19,063 bases of DNA from Gammaproteobacteria bacterium. Its GTDB lineage: Bacteria; Pseudomonadota; Gammaproteobacteria; J044. The stretch covers positions 1,127 through 20,189 of the forward strand of contig JALWNJ010000149.1 in assembly GCA_026995955.1 (NCBI GenBank), written 5' to 3'. The notes under the pieces were generated by a model. The model worked only from the letters and a program-made list of their open reading frames with translations, was not told the origin of the DNA and made no database searches. Shown in pieces: positions 7,222-14,402 of the stretch (positions are counted from its first letter, which is position 1; each line of letters starts with the position of its first letter). The translations under genes were made by a program, and so were the position numbers.

Positions 7222-7984
7222 CGAGAACCGGATCGACACCTATCGCCGCAAGCTCCTGGGCGGCGGCGCTGCCTTGGTCGCCGGCGTGACCATTGCACCC
7301 GGCGTGATCCTGAACACCGTGGCCCAGGCCGCCAAACCGGGTGATCGTCCGCTGGACCGTCCGGTGGATGACTCGGTGCGGTGGGGCCTGCTGGTGGACG
7401 CCAACAAGTGCGACGGCTGTGAAAAGTGCGTGACCGCCTGCCATGAGACCCACGGCGTCAAGAGCCATGGGCGTCCCGAAACCGATGCCCAGTGGATCCG
7501 GGTAGTCAAGCTGCGTGACCGCAAGACCGGTTACGAACAGCAACTGCCGGTCATGTGCCAGCACTGCAAGCATCCGCCCTGCGTGGATGTGTGCCCCACC
7601 GGCGCCTCGATGAAGCGTGCCGACGGCATCGTTCTGGTGGACAAGCACATCTGCATCGGCTGCCGCTACTGCATGATGGCCTGCCCCTACAAGGCACGCT
7701 CCTTCATCCACGAAAGCCTCGAGGGCGAGCAACTTCCGCACGCGCCGCGCGGCAAGGGTACGGTGGAGTCCTGCACCATGTGCGTCTATCGCGTGGACAA
7801 TGGCCAGCAGCCCGCCTGTGTCGAAGCCTGTGCCGCCGAACATGGCGAAGAAGGCAAGGCCCTGATCTTCGGCGACCTGAAGGATCCGAACAGCGAGATC
7901 TCGCAGCAGCTGAAGAAATATGGCGGCAAGCAGATTCGCGCCGACCTGAAGCTGGACACCGGCGTCCGCTATCAGGGCATCTGA
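7214..7984 (+). CDS. dsrO: Periplasmic ferredoxin-like iron-sulfur subunit DsrO
   Basis: A 256-residue protein with a twin-arginine type leader (DTYRRKLLGGGAALVAGV, residues 8-25), so it should fold in the cytoplasm and be exported by Tat to the periplasmic face. Four [4Fe-4S] binding groups are visible: Cys66/69/72/76, Cys115/118/123/127, Cys147/150/153/157 and Cys187/190/202/206. This is the NrfC/DmsB-type arrangement that relays electrons between DsrJ and the membrane protein DsrP. The ATG at 7214 overlaps the dsrJ stop (ATGAGTAA); the frame extends to an ATG at 7178, but that start would put 12 residues before the Tat motif and lies inside dsrJ. It is followed after 34 bases by dsrP. Confidence 0.95.
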   Translation: MSNENRIDTYRRKLLGGGAALVAGVTIAPGVILNTVAQAAKPGDRPLDRPVDDSVRWGLLVDANKCDGCEKCVTACHETHGVKSHGRPETDAQWIRVVKLRDRKTGYEQQLPVMCQHCKHPPCVDVCPTGASMKRADGIVLVDKHICIGCRYCMMACPYKARSFIHESLEGEQLPHAPRGKGTVESCTMCVYRVDNGQQPACVEACAAEHGEEGKALIFGDLKDPNSEISQQLKKYGGKQIRADLKLDTGVRYQGI

Positions 7985-8018
7985 GTCTCACGGCACCTCA
8001 CACGAAAGAGAAGAAACC

Positions 8019-9233
8019 ATGAGCGTTGAATTTCGTGAAATAGAAGGCAAGAGCATGGGCTACCTGGGCCTGCTCGCCCTCCTGGGCGGTATCCTGGCCC
8101 TTGGCCTGGGCGCCGCTTATTACATGGAGCACAATGGCCACTGGGTAACCGGCATGACCAACCAGATCGTCTGGGGCGTGCCGCATGTGTTCGCCGTGTT
8201 CCTGATCGTGGCCGCGACCGGCGCACTCAATGTGGCCTCCGTGGCGACCGTGTTCAACCGCCATGTCTACAAGTACATGGGGCGTCTGTCCGGTCTGGTC
8301 GCCATCTCCCTGCTGGCTGGCGGTCTGATGATCCTGGTGCTCGATCTGGGCCACCCGGATCGCCTGATCGTGGCCATGACCCACTACAACTTCAAGTCGA
8401 TCTTTGCCTGGAACATGATCCTGTACAACGGCTTCTTTGCCGCCGTCTTCGTCTACCTCTGGGCGATGATGGACCGCAACGCCAGGCCCCTGTACAAGCC
8501 GGCGGGGATCTTCGCCTTTGCATGGCGCATCATTCTCACCACCGGTACCGGTTCCATCTTCGGTTTCCTGATCGCGCGGGAAGCCTACAACTCCGCCGTC
8601 ATGGGGCCGATGTTCGTGGCCATGTCCTTTGCTTACGGCACTGCCATCTTCACCCTGGTGCTATTGGCCAGCTATGCCTGGACCGGTCGGCCGCTGGGTG
8701 ACTTGGTAGTGCGCCGTCTCAAGAACATGCTCGGCATCTTCCTGGTAACGGTGTTCTACTTCGTCTTGGTGTTCCACATCGCCAGCCTCTATGTGGCCCA
8801 GCGGCATGGTGTCGAGGAGTTCCTCCTCTTTGGTGACAACATCTACTCCACCCTGTTCTGGGTCGGGCAGATGCTGATCGGCCTGGTCGTGCCCTTTGCC
8901 CTGCTCTACCTGCCGGGCACCAGCGGCTCACGCTTCTGGCTGGTGATTGCCTCCCTGCTGGTGGTGATCGGCGGCGTCATCCAGATGTACGTCACCATCA
9001 TCGGTGGTCAGGCCTGGCCGCTGGACCTGTTCCCGGGTCTGGAAGAGAGCAGCAGCTTCTTCGACGGTGTGATCCACCCCTATCATCCGTCCCTGCCCGA
9101 GTTCCTTCTGGGTCTGGGCGGCATGGCCGCAACGCTGCTGATGATTGCGCTGGGGGTGAAGATCCTGCGCTTCCTGCCGATGAGCCTGGAGGATCATGTG
9201 GTCGATCCGCAGCATCACAAGGCTGCCGACTGA
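8019..9233 (+). CDS. dsrP: Integral membrane subunit DsrP (NrfD family) of DsrMKJOP
   Basis: A 404-residue polytopic membrane protein with roughly ten hydrophobic segments, as expected for the NrfD/PsrC family. Such proteins exchange electrons with quinones and pair with an NrfC-like iron-sulfur protein, here DsrO. Recognisable features are the first membrane segment YLGLLALLGGILALGLGAAY, the DLGHPDR motif after segment three (near residue 110), a W-N motif in FAWNMILYNGFFAAVF, and GGQAWPLDLFPG near residue 328, a loop typical of DsrP. The start has AAAGAGAAG 6 bases upstream. Three bases after the stop a gene-free stretch with a strong intrinsic terminator begins, so dsrP is probably the last gene of the main dsr transcript. 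Confidence 0.95.
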   Translation: MSVEFREIEGKSMGYLGLLALLGGILALGLGAAYYMEHNGHWVTGMTNQIVWGVPHVFAVFLIVAATGALNVASVATVFNRHVYKYMGRLSGLVAISLLAGGLMILVLDLGHPDRLIVAMTHYNFKSIFAWNMILYNGFFAAVFVYLWAMMDRNARPLYKPAGIFAFAWRIILTTGTGSIFGFLIAREAYNSAVMGPMFVAMSFAYGTAIFTLVLLASYAWTGRPLGDLVVRRLKNMLGIFLVTVFYFVLVFHIASLYVAQRHGVEEFLLFGDNIYSTLFWVGQMLIGLVVPFALLYLPGTSGSRFWLVIASLLVVIGGVIQMYVTIIGGQAWPLDLFPGLEESSSFFDGVIHPYHPSLPEFLLGLGGMAATLLMIALGVKILRFLPMSLEDHVVDPQHHKAAD

Positions 9234-9252
9234 CCCGATCCCTTGCCAGTCC

Positions 9253-9297
9253 GGGGGATGATGGAGCCTGCTCTGTCATCCCCCTTTTCGTTTTTTC
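9253..9297 (+). terminator. Intrinsic terminator between dsrP and dsrN
   Basis: GGGGGATGA (9253-9261) pairs perfectly with TCATCCCCC (9276-9284). Two G-T wobbles and GAG/CTC extend this to a 14-bp stem with loop CCTG (9267-9270). TTTTCGTTTTTTC follows directly. This is the clearest rho-independent terminator in the window. The dsrN ATG begins only 11 bases after the T-run, so there is no room for an ordinary promoter between them. Confidence 0.9.
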
Positions 9298-9307
9298 GAT
9301 CTGAACG

Positions 9308-10735
9308 ATGAACCGCATCTTCGTCTCGGCCATCCACAAGTCCTCGGGCAAGACCACGCTCAGCATCGGTCTGTGCGCAGCCCTGCGTCAGCGCGGTTTG
9401 GGTGTACAGCCGTTCAAGAAGGGGCCGGACTACATCGACCCCATGTGGCTGGGCCGAGCCGCTGGCAGACCCTGCTTCAATCTCGATTTCCATACCATGG
9501 GCGAGGATGAGATCTGCCGCGAATTTGTGGCCCGCAGCGCGGATGCCGACCTGGCGCTGGTCGAGGGCAACAAGGGGCTCTACGACGGGCTCGATCTCGA
9601 GGGCAGCAACAGCAATGCCGCGCTCGCACGGCTGCTGGGCAGCCCCGTCGTGCTGGTACTGGATACCCGGGGCATGACCCGTGGCGTGGCCCCCATCCTC
9701 CTCGGTCATCAGGCCTTCGATCCCGAGATCCGCATCCGCGGCGTGATCTTCAACCAGGTGGGCGGTTCACGCCACGAGGGCAAGCTGCGGCGTATCGTCG
9801 AGCACTACACCGACATCCCCGTCATCGGCGCGGTGCATCGCGATCCTTCGCTCGACATCGACGAGCGCCATCTGGGGCTGATTCCCAGCAACGAGGCCCG
9901 CGCCGTGGACGAAAAGATCGAGCGTCTGGCGCGCGCCGTGCACGAACAGGTCGACCTCGAGCGCCTGCTGGCCACTGCAGCCGAAGCCGGCCCCCTGCCC
10001 TGTCCTGCCACTCCGCAGGACCGGCTGGAGACCCGCTGCCGATCCAGGCGACGGGTACGCATCGGTATCGCCCGGGATGCCGCCTTTGGCTTCTACTATC
10101 CCTCCGATCTCGAGGCCTTCGCACGCTGCGGTGCCGAGCTGGTACCCTTCGACAGCCTGCACGACGCCCATCTGCCCGATGTCGAGGGCCTGTTCATCGG
10201 CGGCGGCTTCCCGGAGACGGCTGCCGACGACCTGGCCGCCAATGAAGGCCTGCGCCGCGAAATCCGTGCTGCGATCCAGGCCGGGCTGCCAACCTATGCC
10301 GAGTGCGGCGGCCTGATGTACCTGTGCCGACAGGTCAGATGGGAGGATCGCAGCAGCCCGATGGTGGGCATCGTTCCGGCCGATGCGGTGATGCACGAGC
10401 GCCCCCAGGGCCGTGGCTATGTCAAGCTGGAGGAGCGCCCAGACCACCCCTGGCCGCGGCTCGGACTGGAGCCACGCACCATCCACGCCCACGAGTTCCA
10501 CTACTCGGGACTCGAGGGGCTGGACGCAAGTCTGCCGAAAGCCTACAACATGATTCGGGGAATGGGCATCGACGGGGCGCATGATGGTATCATCTACCGC
10601 AATCTGCTGGCGAACTACTCCCATCTGCGCCATACCGACCATTATCCGTGGGTAGCGCGCTTCGTGGAGTTCGTTCGCCGCTGCAACGACGATTCCGACC
10701 TATTCAGCAACGAACCGGATGCACTGAAGCCATGA
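9308..10735 (+). CDS. dsrN: Siroheme amidase DsrN (CbiA/CobB-like, glutamine-dependent)
   Basis: A 475-residue homologue of cobyrinic acid a,c-diamide synthase. In dsr loci it is thought to amidate siroheme to siroheme amide, the DsrAB prosthetic group. The N-terminal ATP-binding domain has HKSSGKTTLS (residues 13-22), KKGPDYIDP and VEGNKGLYDG. The C-terminal class I glutamine amidotransferase domain has GGGFPETA and the nucleophile Cys333 in YAECGGLMYL, with HEFHYS near residue 398. It starts 11 bases after the T-run of a strong terminator, and no convincing Shine-Dalgarno precedes the ATG (CGATCTGAACG), unlike its neighbours. Expression is therefore likely to depend on terminator read-through or on a promoter inside dsrP. 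The stop overlaps dsrR as ATGA. Confidence 0.92.
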   Translation: MNRIFVSAIHKSSGKTTLSIGLCAALRQRGLGVQPFKKGPDYIDPMWLGRAAGRPCFNLDFHTMGEDEICREFVARSADADLALVEGNKGLYDGLDLEGSNSNAALARLLGSPVVLVLDTRGMTRGVAPILLGHQAFDPEIRIRGVIFNQVGGSRHEGKLRRIVEHYTDIPVIGAVHRDPSLDIDERHLGLIPSNEARAVDEKIERLARAVHEQVDLERLLATAAEAGPLPCPATPQDRLETRCRSRRRVRIGIARDAAFGFYYPSDLEAFARCGAELVPFDSLHDAHLPDVEGLFIGGGFPETAADDLAANEGLRREIRAAIQAGLPTYAECGGLMYLCRQVRWEDRSSPMVGIVPADAVMHERPQGRGYVKLEERPDHPWPRLGLEPRTIHAHEFHYSGLEGLDASLPKAYNMIRGMGIDGAHDGIIYRNLLANYSHLRHTDHYPWVARFVEFVRRCNDDSDLFSNEPDALKP

Positions 10736-11043
10736 TCTCGATAACGCCCGAAGCCGCCGCACAGATCCGCACCTCCGCCAAGGAACAGCACCTGGAGGGC
10801 CTGCCGCTGCGCGTGGCCGCCCAGCGCCTGCCCGACGGCAAGTTTCACTATGCCATGGGCTTCGACGAGGCCGATCCCGCCAAGGACACCACCTATCACA
10901 TCGAGGGGGTGGACGTGGTGATCTCCTCCATCAGCCTGGACCTGATCAAGGGCATGACCATCGACTTCGTGGAGATCGACGGAGAGAAGCAGTTCATCTT
11001 CCTCAATCCCAACGACCCCAACTACACCCCGCCGGAGGAATGA
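10732..11043 (+). CDS. dsrR: DsrR, A-type (IscA/HesB-like) scaffold homologue without cysteines
   Basis: A 103-residue protein with the HesB/IscA fold signature (ISITPEAAAQIR at the N-terminus, LPLRVAAQRLPDG and IDFVEIDGEKQFIFLNPN later). Canonical A-type carriers bind iron-sulfur clusters through three cysteines; this translation contains no cysteine at all, the situation described for A. vinosum DsrR, where a post-transcriptional role in dsr expression has been proposed. The ATG at 10732 overlaps the dsrN stop by 4 bases, so translation is coupled. An earlier in-frame ATG at 10648 lies inside dsrN and would add an unrelated basic extension, so it was rejected. Sixteen bases after the stop the sensor kinase gene begins. 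Confidence 0.9.
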   Translation: MISITPEAAAQIRTSAKEQHLEGLPLRVAAQRLPDGKFHYAMGFDEADPAKDTTYHIEGVDVVISSISLDLIKGMTIDFVEIDGEKQFIFLNPNDPNYTPPEE

Positions 11044-11059
11044 TCCGGCAGGAGCGCGG

Positions 11060-12751
11060 ATGAGCCGTCTGACCCGGAACTGCAAGCTGCTGCAGGGACT
11101 CAGGCGCTACCTCGGGGCCAGAATCCCGCCGGCACCCGAGTGGCACCGCAAGTCTCCCGGGGTGTTCGACCTGCGTTTCATCCTCTCGCTGGGCATCCTC
11201 TCCGTCGGTCTGGCCGGGCTGGCGCTGACCAGCTACTGGCTGCTGCAGAGCAGCCAGATCAGCAACGACCCGCTGCTGATCGCCCACATCGTCCTGCTGG
11301 CCCTTTCGTTCAGCATGGTGCTGTTCATCCTCTACATGACCCAGCGCTATCTGTGGCGGCCGCTGACCCATGTGCGCAACTGGGCGCTGCGCCTGCGGGC
11401 AGGCAACCTCAACGCGCGTCTGCCCCGGCTGGCGGAGGGCGAAATCGCCAAGCTGGCCCGCGACATCAACGCCCTGGCCGACAATTTCGAGGCGCTGTCC
11501 TCGGAGATGGACCAGCGCGTGCGTGAGCAGACCGAGGAGCTGGCGCGCAGCAACCTGTCACTGGAAGTGCTCTACGATGTGGCCGCCACCCTCAACATGC
11601 CCAAGGATCTGCGCTCGCTGCTGGACGAGTTCATGCACATCATCCGTGACACCACCGGCGCACGCGCCGTAGCGGTCCGGCTGCTGAACGACGACGGTCA
11701 GCTCGAACTGGTAGCCAGCCTCGGCCTCAGCGAGGCCGTGGTGAAGGCCGAACACCACATGCCGCGTGACTGTGCCACCTGTGGCCAGAGCGTGAGCGAG
11801 GGCGAGGTCAGCAAGTCGCAGGGCAACCTGCCCTGCCAGCAGATCATCGGCCAGCCCATCGTTCCGGCCGAGCAGCCCTCCATGCTGTCGATTCCCCTGT
11901 CCTATCGGGGCGACATCCTCGGCGTGTACAACCTGTTCCTGGATCGTCCCGGCCTGGAGGACGACGAGGACATGGAAAACCTGCTCAAGACCATCGGCCA
12001 GCACCTCGGCATGGCCATTGGCAAGGCCAGGCTGGACAAGGAGGCCCGACGCGCCATCATCGCCCGCGAGCGCAGCATGCTGGCCAACGAGCTGCACGAC
12101 TCCCTGGCGCAGACCCTGGCCAGCCTGCGCTTCCAGGTCCGCGTTCTGGACGAATCCCTGCAGCAGATGGGCGGCCTCAAGGTCATCCGGGAACTGGAAC
12201 AGGTGGAAAACAGCCTGGAGGAGGCCTATTCCGACCTGCGACAGCTCATCGCCCACTGCCGCGAGCCGGATGTGGAAAAGGGACTGATCCCCTCCATCGA
12301 GAAACTGGTCTCGCGCTTTCGCAAGGAGACGGGAATCCATGTCTTCCTGCAACGCGAATGGGGGCTGTCCAATCTGCCGGCCGACTACGAGATGCAGGTG
12401 TTCCGTATCATCCAGGAGGCGCTTTCCAATGTACGCAAGCACAGCAATGCGAACATTGTCCGCATCCTGCTGCGCTGCAACCGCGAGGGCGATTATCATG
12501 TGCTGGTGGAAAACGACGGCGACGGTTTCGAACTGCCACCCCGCGACGAGCGACATCCGGGCGAACACATCGGCCTGAAGATCATGGAGGAGCGTGCCCG
12601 CGTGCTCGGCGGACGCCTGCGCATCGAGAGCGAACCGGGCGAAGGCACCCGCGTGGAACTGAAATTCCACTACGATCCCGAGGCCCAGGCCCAGGACCAC
12701 AACATGCTCGACGAGCTGGACAACCTCTCCGCCCTGGAATCGATGCGATAA
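11060..12751 (+). CDS. NarX-like sensor histidine kinase (HAMP-GAF-HisKA_3-HATPase)
   Basis: A 563-residue kinase of the NarX/NreB class. It has two membrane segments (about 40-62 and 72-95) separated by fewer than 10 residues, so the large periplasmic nitrate-binding domain of true NarX is missing. A HAMP-like region follows (96-150), then a coiled segment (150-170) and a GAF domain (about 170-322). The GAF domain contains three cysteines, Cys238, Cys241 and Cys259, spaced like a metal or redox site. The dimerisation domain has the phospho-acceptor His346 in NELHDSLAQTLASLR. The ATPase domain has EALSNVRKHS (453-462), DGDGF (486-490) and GLKIMEERARVLGG (505-518). AGGAG lies 6 bases before the ATG. 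It is 16 bases downstream of dsrR and 21 bases upstream of its regulator. The signal is unknown; the context suggests reduced sulfur or redox state. Confidence 0.9.
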   Translation: MSRLTRNCKLLQGLRRYLGARIPPAPEWHRKSPGVFDLRFILSLGILSVGLAGLALTSYWLLQSSQISNDPLLIAHIVLLALSFSMVLFILYMTQRYLWRPLTHVRNWALRLRAGNLNARLPRLAEGEIAKLARDINALADNFEALSSEMDQRVREQTEELARSNLSLEVLYDVAATLNMPKDLRSLLDEFMHIIRDTTGARAVAVRLLNDDGQLELVASLGLSEAVVKAEHHMPRDCATCGQSVSEGEVSKSQGNLPCQQIIGQPIVPAEQPSMLSIPLSYRGDILGVYNLFLDRPGLEDDEDMENLLKTIGQHLGMAIGKARLDKEARRAIIARERSMLANELHDSLAQTLASLRFQVRVLDESLQQMGGLKVIRELEQVENSLEEAYSDLRQLIAHCREPDVEKGLIPSIEKLVSRFRKETGIHVFLQREWGLSNLPADYEMQVFRIIQEALSNVRKHSNANIVRILLRCNREGDYHVLVENDGDGFELPPRDERHPGEHIGLKIMEERARVLGGRLRIESEPGEGTRVELKFHYDPEAQAQDHNMLDELDNLSALESMR

Positions 12752-12772
12752 GCCACCAACGGGAACCCGAAC

Positions 12773-13438
12773 ATGAGCCGCAAACGCAAGCCGATGCGCG
12801 TCATCCTCATCGACGATCACGCCCTGTTCCGGGTCGGACTTCAGGGCCTGCTGGAGCAGCGCGGCATCGAGGTGGTCGCTGCCGTGGGCGATGGCGCCAC
12901 GGGCATCCAGAAAGTGCTGCATCACAAGCCCGATGTGATCCTGCTCGACCTGCGCATGCCCGACATGGGCGGACTCGATGTACTGCGCATCCTGCGCGAG
13001 AACGACATCGACACCCCGGTGGCCATGCTCACCACCTCCAACGAGGAGGCCGACCTGGTAAAGTGCCTGCAGAACGGTGCCCAGGGCTACCTGCTCAAGG
13101 ACATGGAGCCGGACGAACTGGTCGGCGCCCTGCGCGACATCGTCATGGGACGCAGCGTGGTGGCCCAGGAACTCACCGATGTGCTGGCGCGCATGGTGCA
13201 GGGAAACTACAGCTCCGACAAGGAAGACACCTTTGCCGAGCTGACCCCGCGCGAGCGCGAGATCCTGTCGCTGCTGGCCGAGGGCCAGAGCAACAAGCTC
13301 ATTGCGCGCAACCTGGGCATCTCCGACGGCACCGTCAAGCTGCACGTGAAGTCCATCCTGCGCAAGCTCAATGTCCATTCCCGGGTCGAGGCGGCGGTCA
13401 TCGCCGTGGAAAAGGGCCTGCGCGAGAGCAGCAGCTGA
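12773..13438 (+). CDS. NarL/FixJ-family response regulator
   Basis: A 221-residue two-domain regulator, the evident partner of the kinase just upstream. The receiver domain has the acidic pair Asp14-Asp15, the phospho-acceptor Asp59 (ILLDLRMP), Thr87 and Lys109 (YLLKDMEPDEL). The C-terminal LuxR-type helix-turn-helix is typical: ELTPREREILSLLAEGQSNK followed by IARNLGISDGTVKLHVKSIL. The annotated ATG at 12773 is preceded by only a weak GGGAACCCGAAC; the second Met at 12794 (MRVILIDDH) is an alternative that would remove a basic tag. As a DNA-binding regulator encoded next to dsrNR it is a candidate to control the dsr genes, the rhodanese downstream or both, but no binding site can be assigned from this window. 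Confidence 0.92.
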   Translation: MSRKRKPMRVILIDDHALFRVGLQGLLEQRGIEVVAAVGDGATGIQKVLHHKPDVILLDLRMPDMGGLDVLRILRENDIDTPVAMLTTSNEEADLVKCLQNGAQGYLLKDMEPDELVGALRDIVMGRSVVAQELTDVLARMVQGNYSSDKEDTFAELTPREREILSLLAEGQSNKLIARNLGISDGTVKLHVKSILRKLNVHSRVEAAVIAVEKGLRESSS

Positions 13439-13472
13439 TCCCCCCTTTCATCATCCGAATCGAGGTAATGCC

Positions 13473-13937
13473 ATGAAGACCTACAAGGAACTGGTGGCCG
13501 ACAGCCTGAAGGAGATCCCGGAACTCTTCCCCTGGGATCTGGACGAGAAACTGCAAAACGGCGAAAAGCCCCTGATCGTGGATGTGCGGGAACAGAACGA
13601 ATACGACTTCTGCCACATCGAGGGCTCGCTGTTCGTGCCACGCGGCATCCTCGAGGGTGCCTGTGACTGGGGCTACGACGACACCATTCCGGAACTGGTC
13701 CAGGCCCGCGACCGGGAGGTGGTGGTCGTGTGCCGCTCCGGCAACCGCAGCGCCCTGGCGGCCCATACCATGAAGCTGATGGGCTACGGGAAGGTCATCT
13801 CGCTCAAGACCGGCATCCGCGGCTGGAACGATGCCGAACTGCCGCTGGTGAACAAGGACGGCGAACCCGTAGACCCCGACGAGGCCGAGGAATTCCTTGC
13901 CAGCAAGGTACGACCGGAGCAGATGCCACCCGAGTAA
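13473..13937 (+). CDS. Single-domain rhodanese sulfurtransferase
   Basis: A 154-residue protein with one rhodanese domain (about residues 20-130). The catalytic loop is CRSGNR with Cys87, and DVREQNEYDFCHIEGSLFVP is the usual CH2A-like upstream motif. There is no signal peptide, so it should act in the cytoplasm, transferring sulfane sulfur from persulfides. Cys47 and Cys64 are additional cysteines. The chosen ATG at 13473 follows GAGGTAATGCC; the frame is open back to 13371, but that lies inside the regulator gene. It is co-directional with the two-component genes and 34 bases behind them. A rhodanese feeding sulfur to TusA or DsrEFH is a known theme in sulfur oxidisers, so a role in the same pathway is a reasonable inference. 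Confidence 0.9.
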   Translation: MKTYKELVADSLKEIPELFPWDLDEKLQNGEKPLIVDVREQNEYDFCHIEGSLFVPRGILEGACDWGYDDTIPELVQARDREVVVVCRSGNRSALAAHTMKLMGYGKVISLKTGIRGWNDAELPLVNKDGEPVDPDEAEEFLASKVRPEQMPPE

Positions 13938-13955
13938 GGCAGTGGTGAGGGACGA

Positions 13956-14016
13956 GGGACTTGGAGCGAGGTTTGGTGGGGGCTTCGTTTTTGCCTCGTC
14001 CCCAGCCCCAAGTCCC
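13956..14016. repeat. Long inverted repeat downstream of the rhodanese gene
   Basis: GGGACTTGG (13956-13964) pairs perfectly with CCAAGTCCC (14008-14016), and inside it CGAGG (13967-13971) pairs with CCTCG (13994-13998). This makes a stem of about 14 bp with a bulge and a T-rich loop. It could act as a bidirectional stop for the dsrN-rhodanese transcript. No U-tract follows. Confidence 0.6.
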
Positions 14017-14176
14017 TTGAGACACTGAATTGAGGAGCGCACAGGCCGCAAGAGCCAACGCCCATCTGGAACGAAGCGCCTTGCCGTTCTCCGTAGCCCG
14101 CGCCGCCCACGGCCGCCGGAGCGCGGTATCGCCCGGGCCCCGCAGGGGGCCGGGTGGCCGGCAGGGAGGCCGGCCA

Positions 14177-14209
14177 GTCCATCGTCAGGCAGGATGCCTG
14201 TCGATGGAC
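14177..14209. repeat. Hairpin repeat with 8+6 bp stem
   Basis: GTCCATCG-T-CAGGCA-GGA-TGCCTG-T-CGATGGAC is a near-perfect palindrome: an 8-bp and a 6-bp stem separated by one T-T mismatch, with loop GGA. No gene uses it. It is part of the repeat block. Confidence 0.75.
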
Positions 14210-14274
14210 CCCGCAGCGACAAGGTCGTGGGCGGGGACCCCGCAGGGGCGCGGGCTTCGGGTGCCCTTTCTTTG

Positions 14275-14306
14275 GTGACTTTCTTTGGGCAAGCAAAGAA
14301 AGTCAC
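14275..14306. repeat. GTGACTTTCTTTG-type hairpin repeat
   Basis: GTGACTTTCTTTG (14275-14287) and CAAAGAAAGTCAC (14294-14306) form a perfect 13-bp stem with loop GGCAAG. It is preceded by a partial direct copy, CCCTTTCTTTGG. Its AT-rich stem in GC-rich surroundings stands out. I recognise the CTTTCTTTG...CAAAGAAAG pattern as one that recurs between genes in several proteobacterial genomes. Confidence 0.75.
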
Positions 14307-14402
14307 GCGCAGCCGCGAAGCGGATGTGCAACGAAAAACAGAAGCGAGGAACTTGGGGCTTGCTGCGAGGGGAAAACGAAGCCTCCTACTGGCCCCTGGC
14401 TC

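Larger units (their letters stand above)
13938..14402. repeat. Gene-free repeat block rich in inverted repeats
   Basis: This 465-base stretch lacks a credible gene; several small open frames cross it but all are proline/arginine/glycine-rich products of GC-rich repeat DNA. It holds at least three separate hairpin units (listed individually). It also holds two imperfect, oppositely oriented copies of a unit of about 37 bases at its borders (13981-14016 and 14347-14383; about 29 of 37 positions match when one is reverse-complemented, centred on CTTGGGGCT, CGAGG and AAAACGAAGCC). The paired ends give an element of about 400 bases. It resembles the short dispersed intergenic repeats found between operons in GC-rich Gammaproteobacteria and is often mis-annotated as small hypothetical proteins. 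Confidence 0.75.

Noticed and set aside
7985..8018. Possible promoter or terminator between dsrO and dsrP
   Set aside because: The 34-base gap shows only a ribosome binding site; no stem or -35/-10 pair was found.
11558..13378. 606-codon - strand open frame opposite the kinase and response regulator
   Set aside because: It is a shadow frame with low-complexity composition; the + strand has complete kinase and regulator motifs.
11060..13438. Naming the two-component pair narX/narL
   Set aside because: Class membership is clear, but the kinase lacks the nitrate-binding periplasmic domain and no nitrate genes are nearby, so the symbols would imply an unsupported function.
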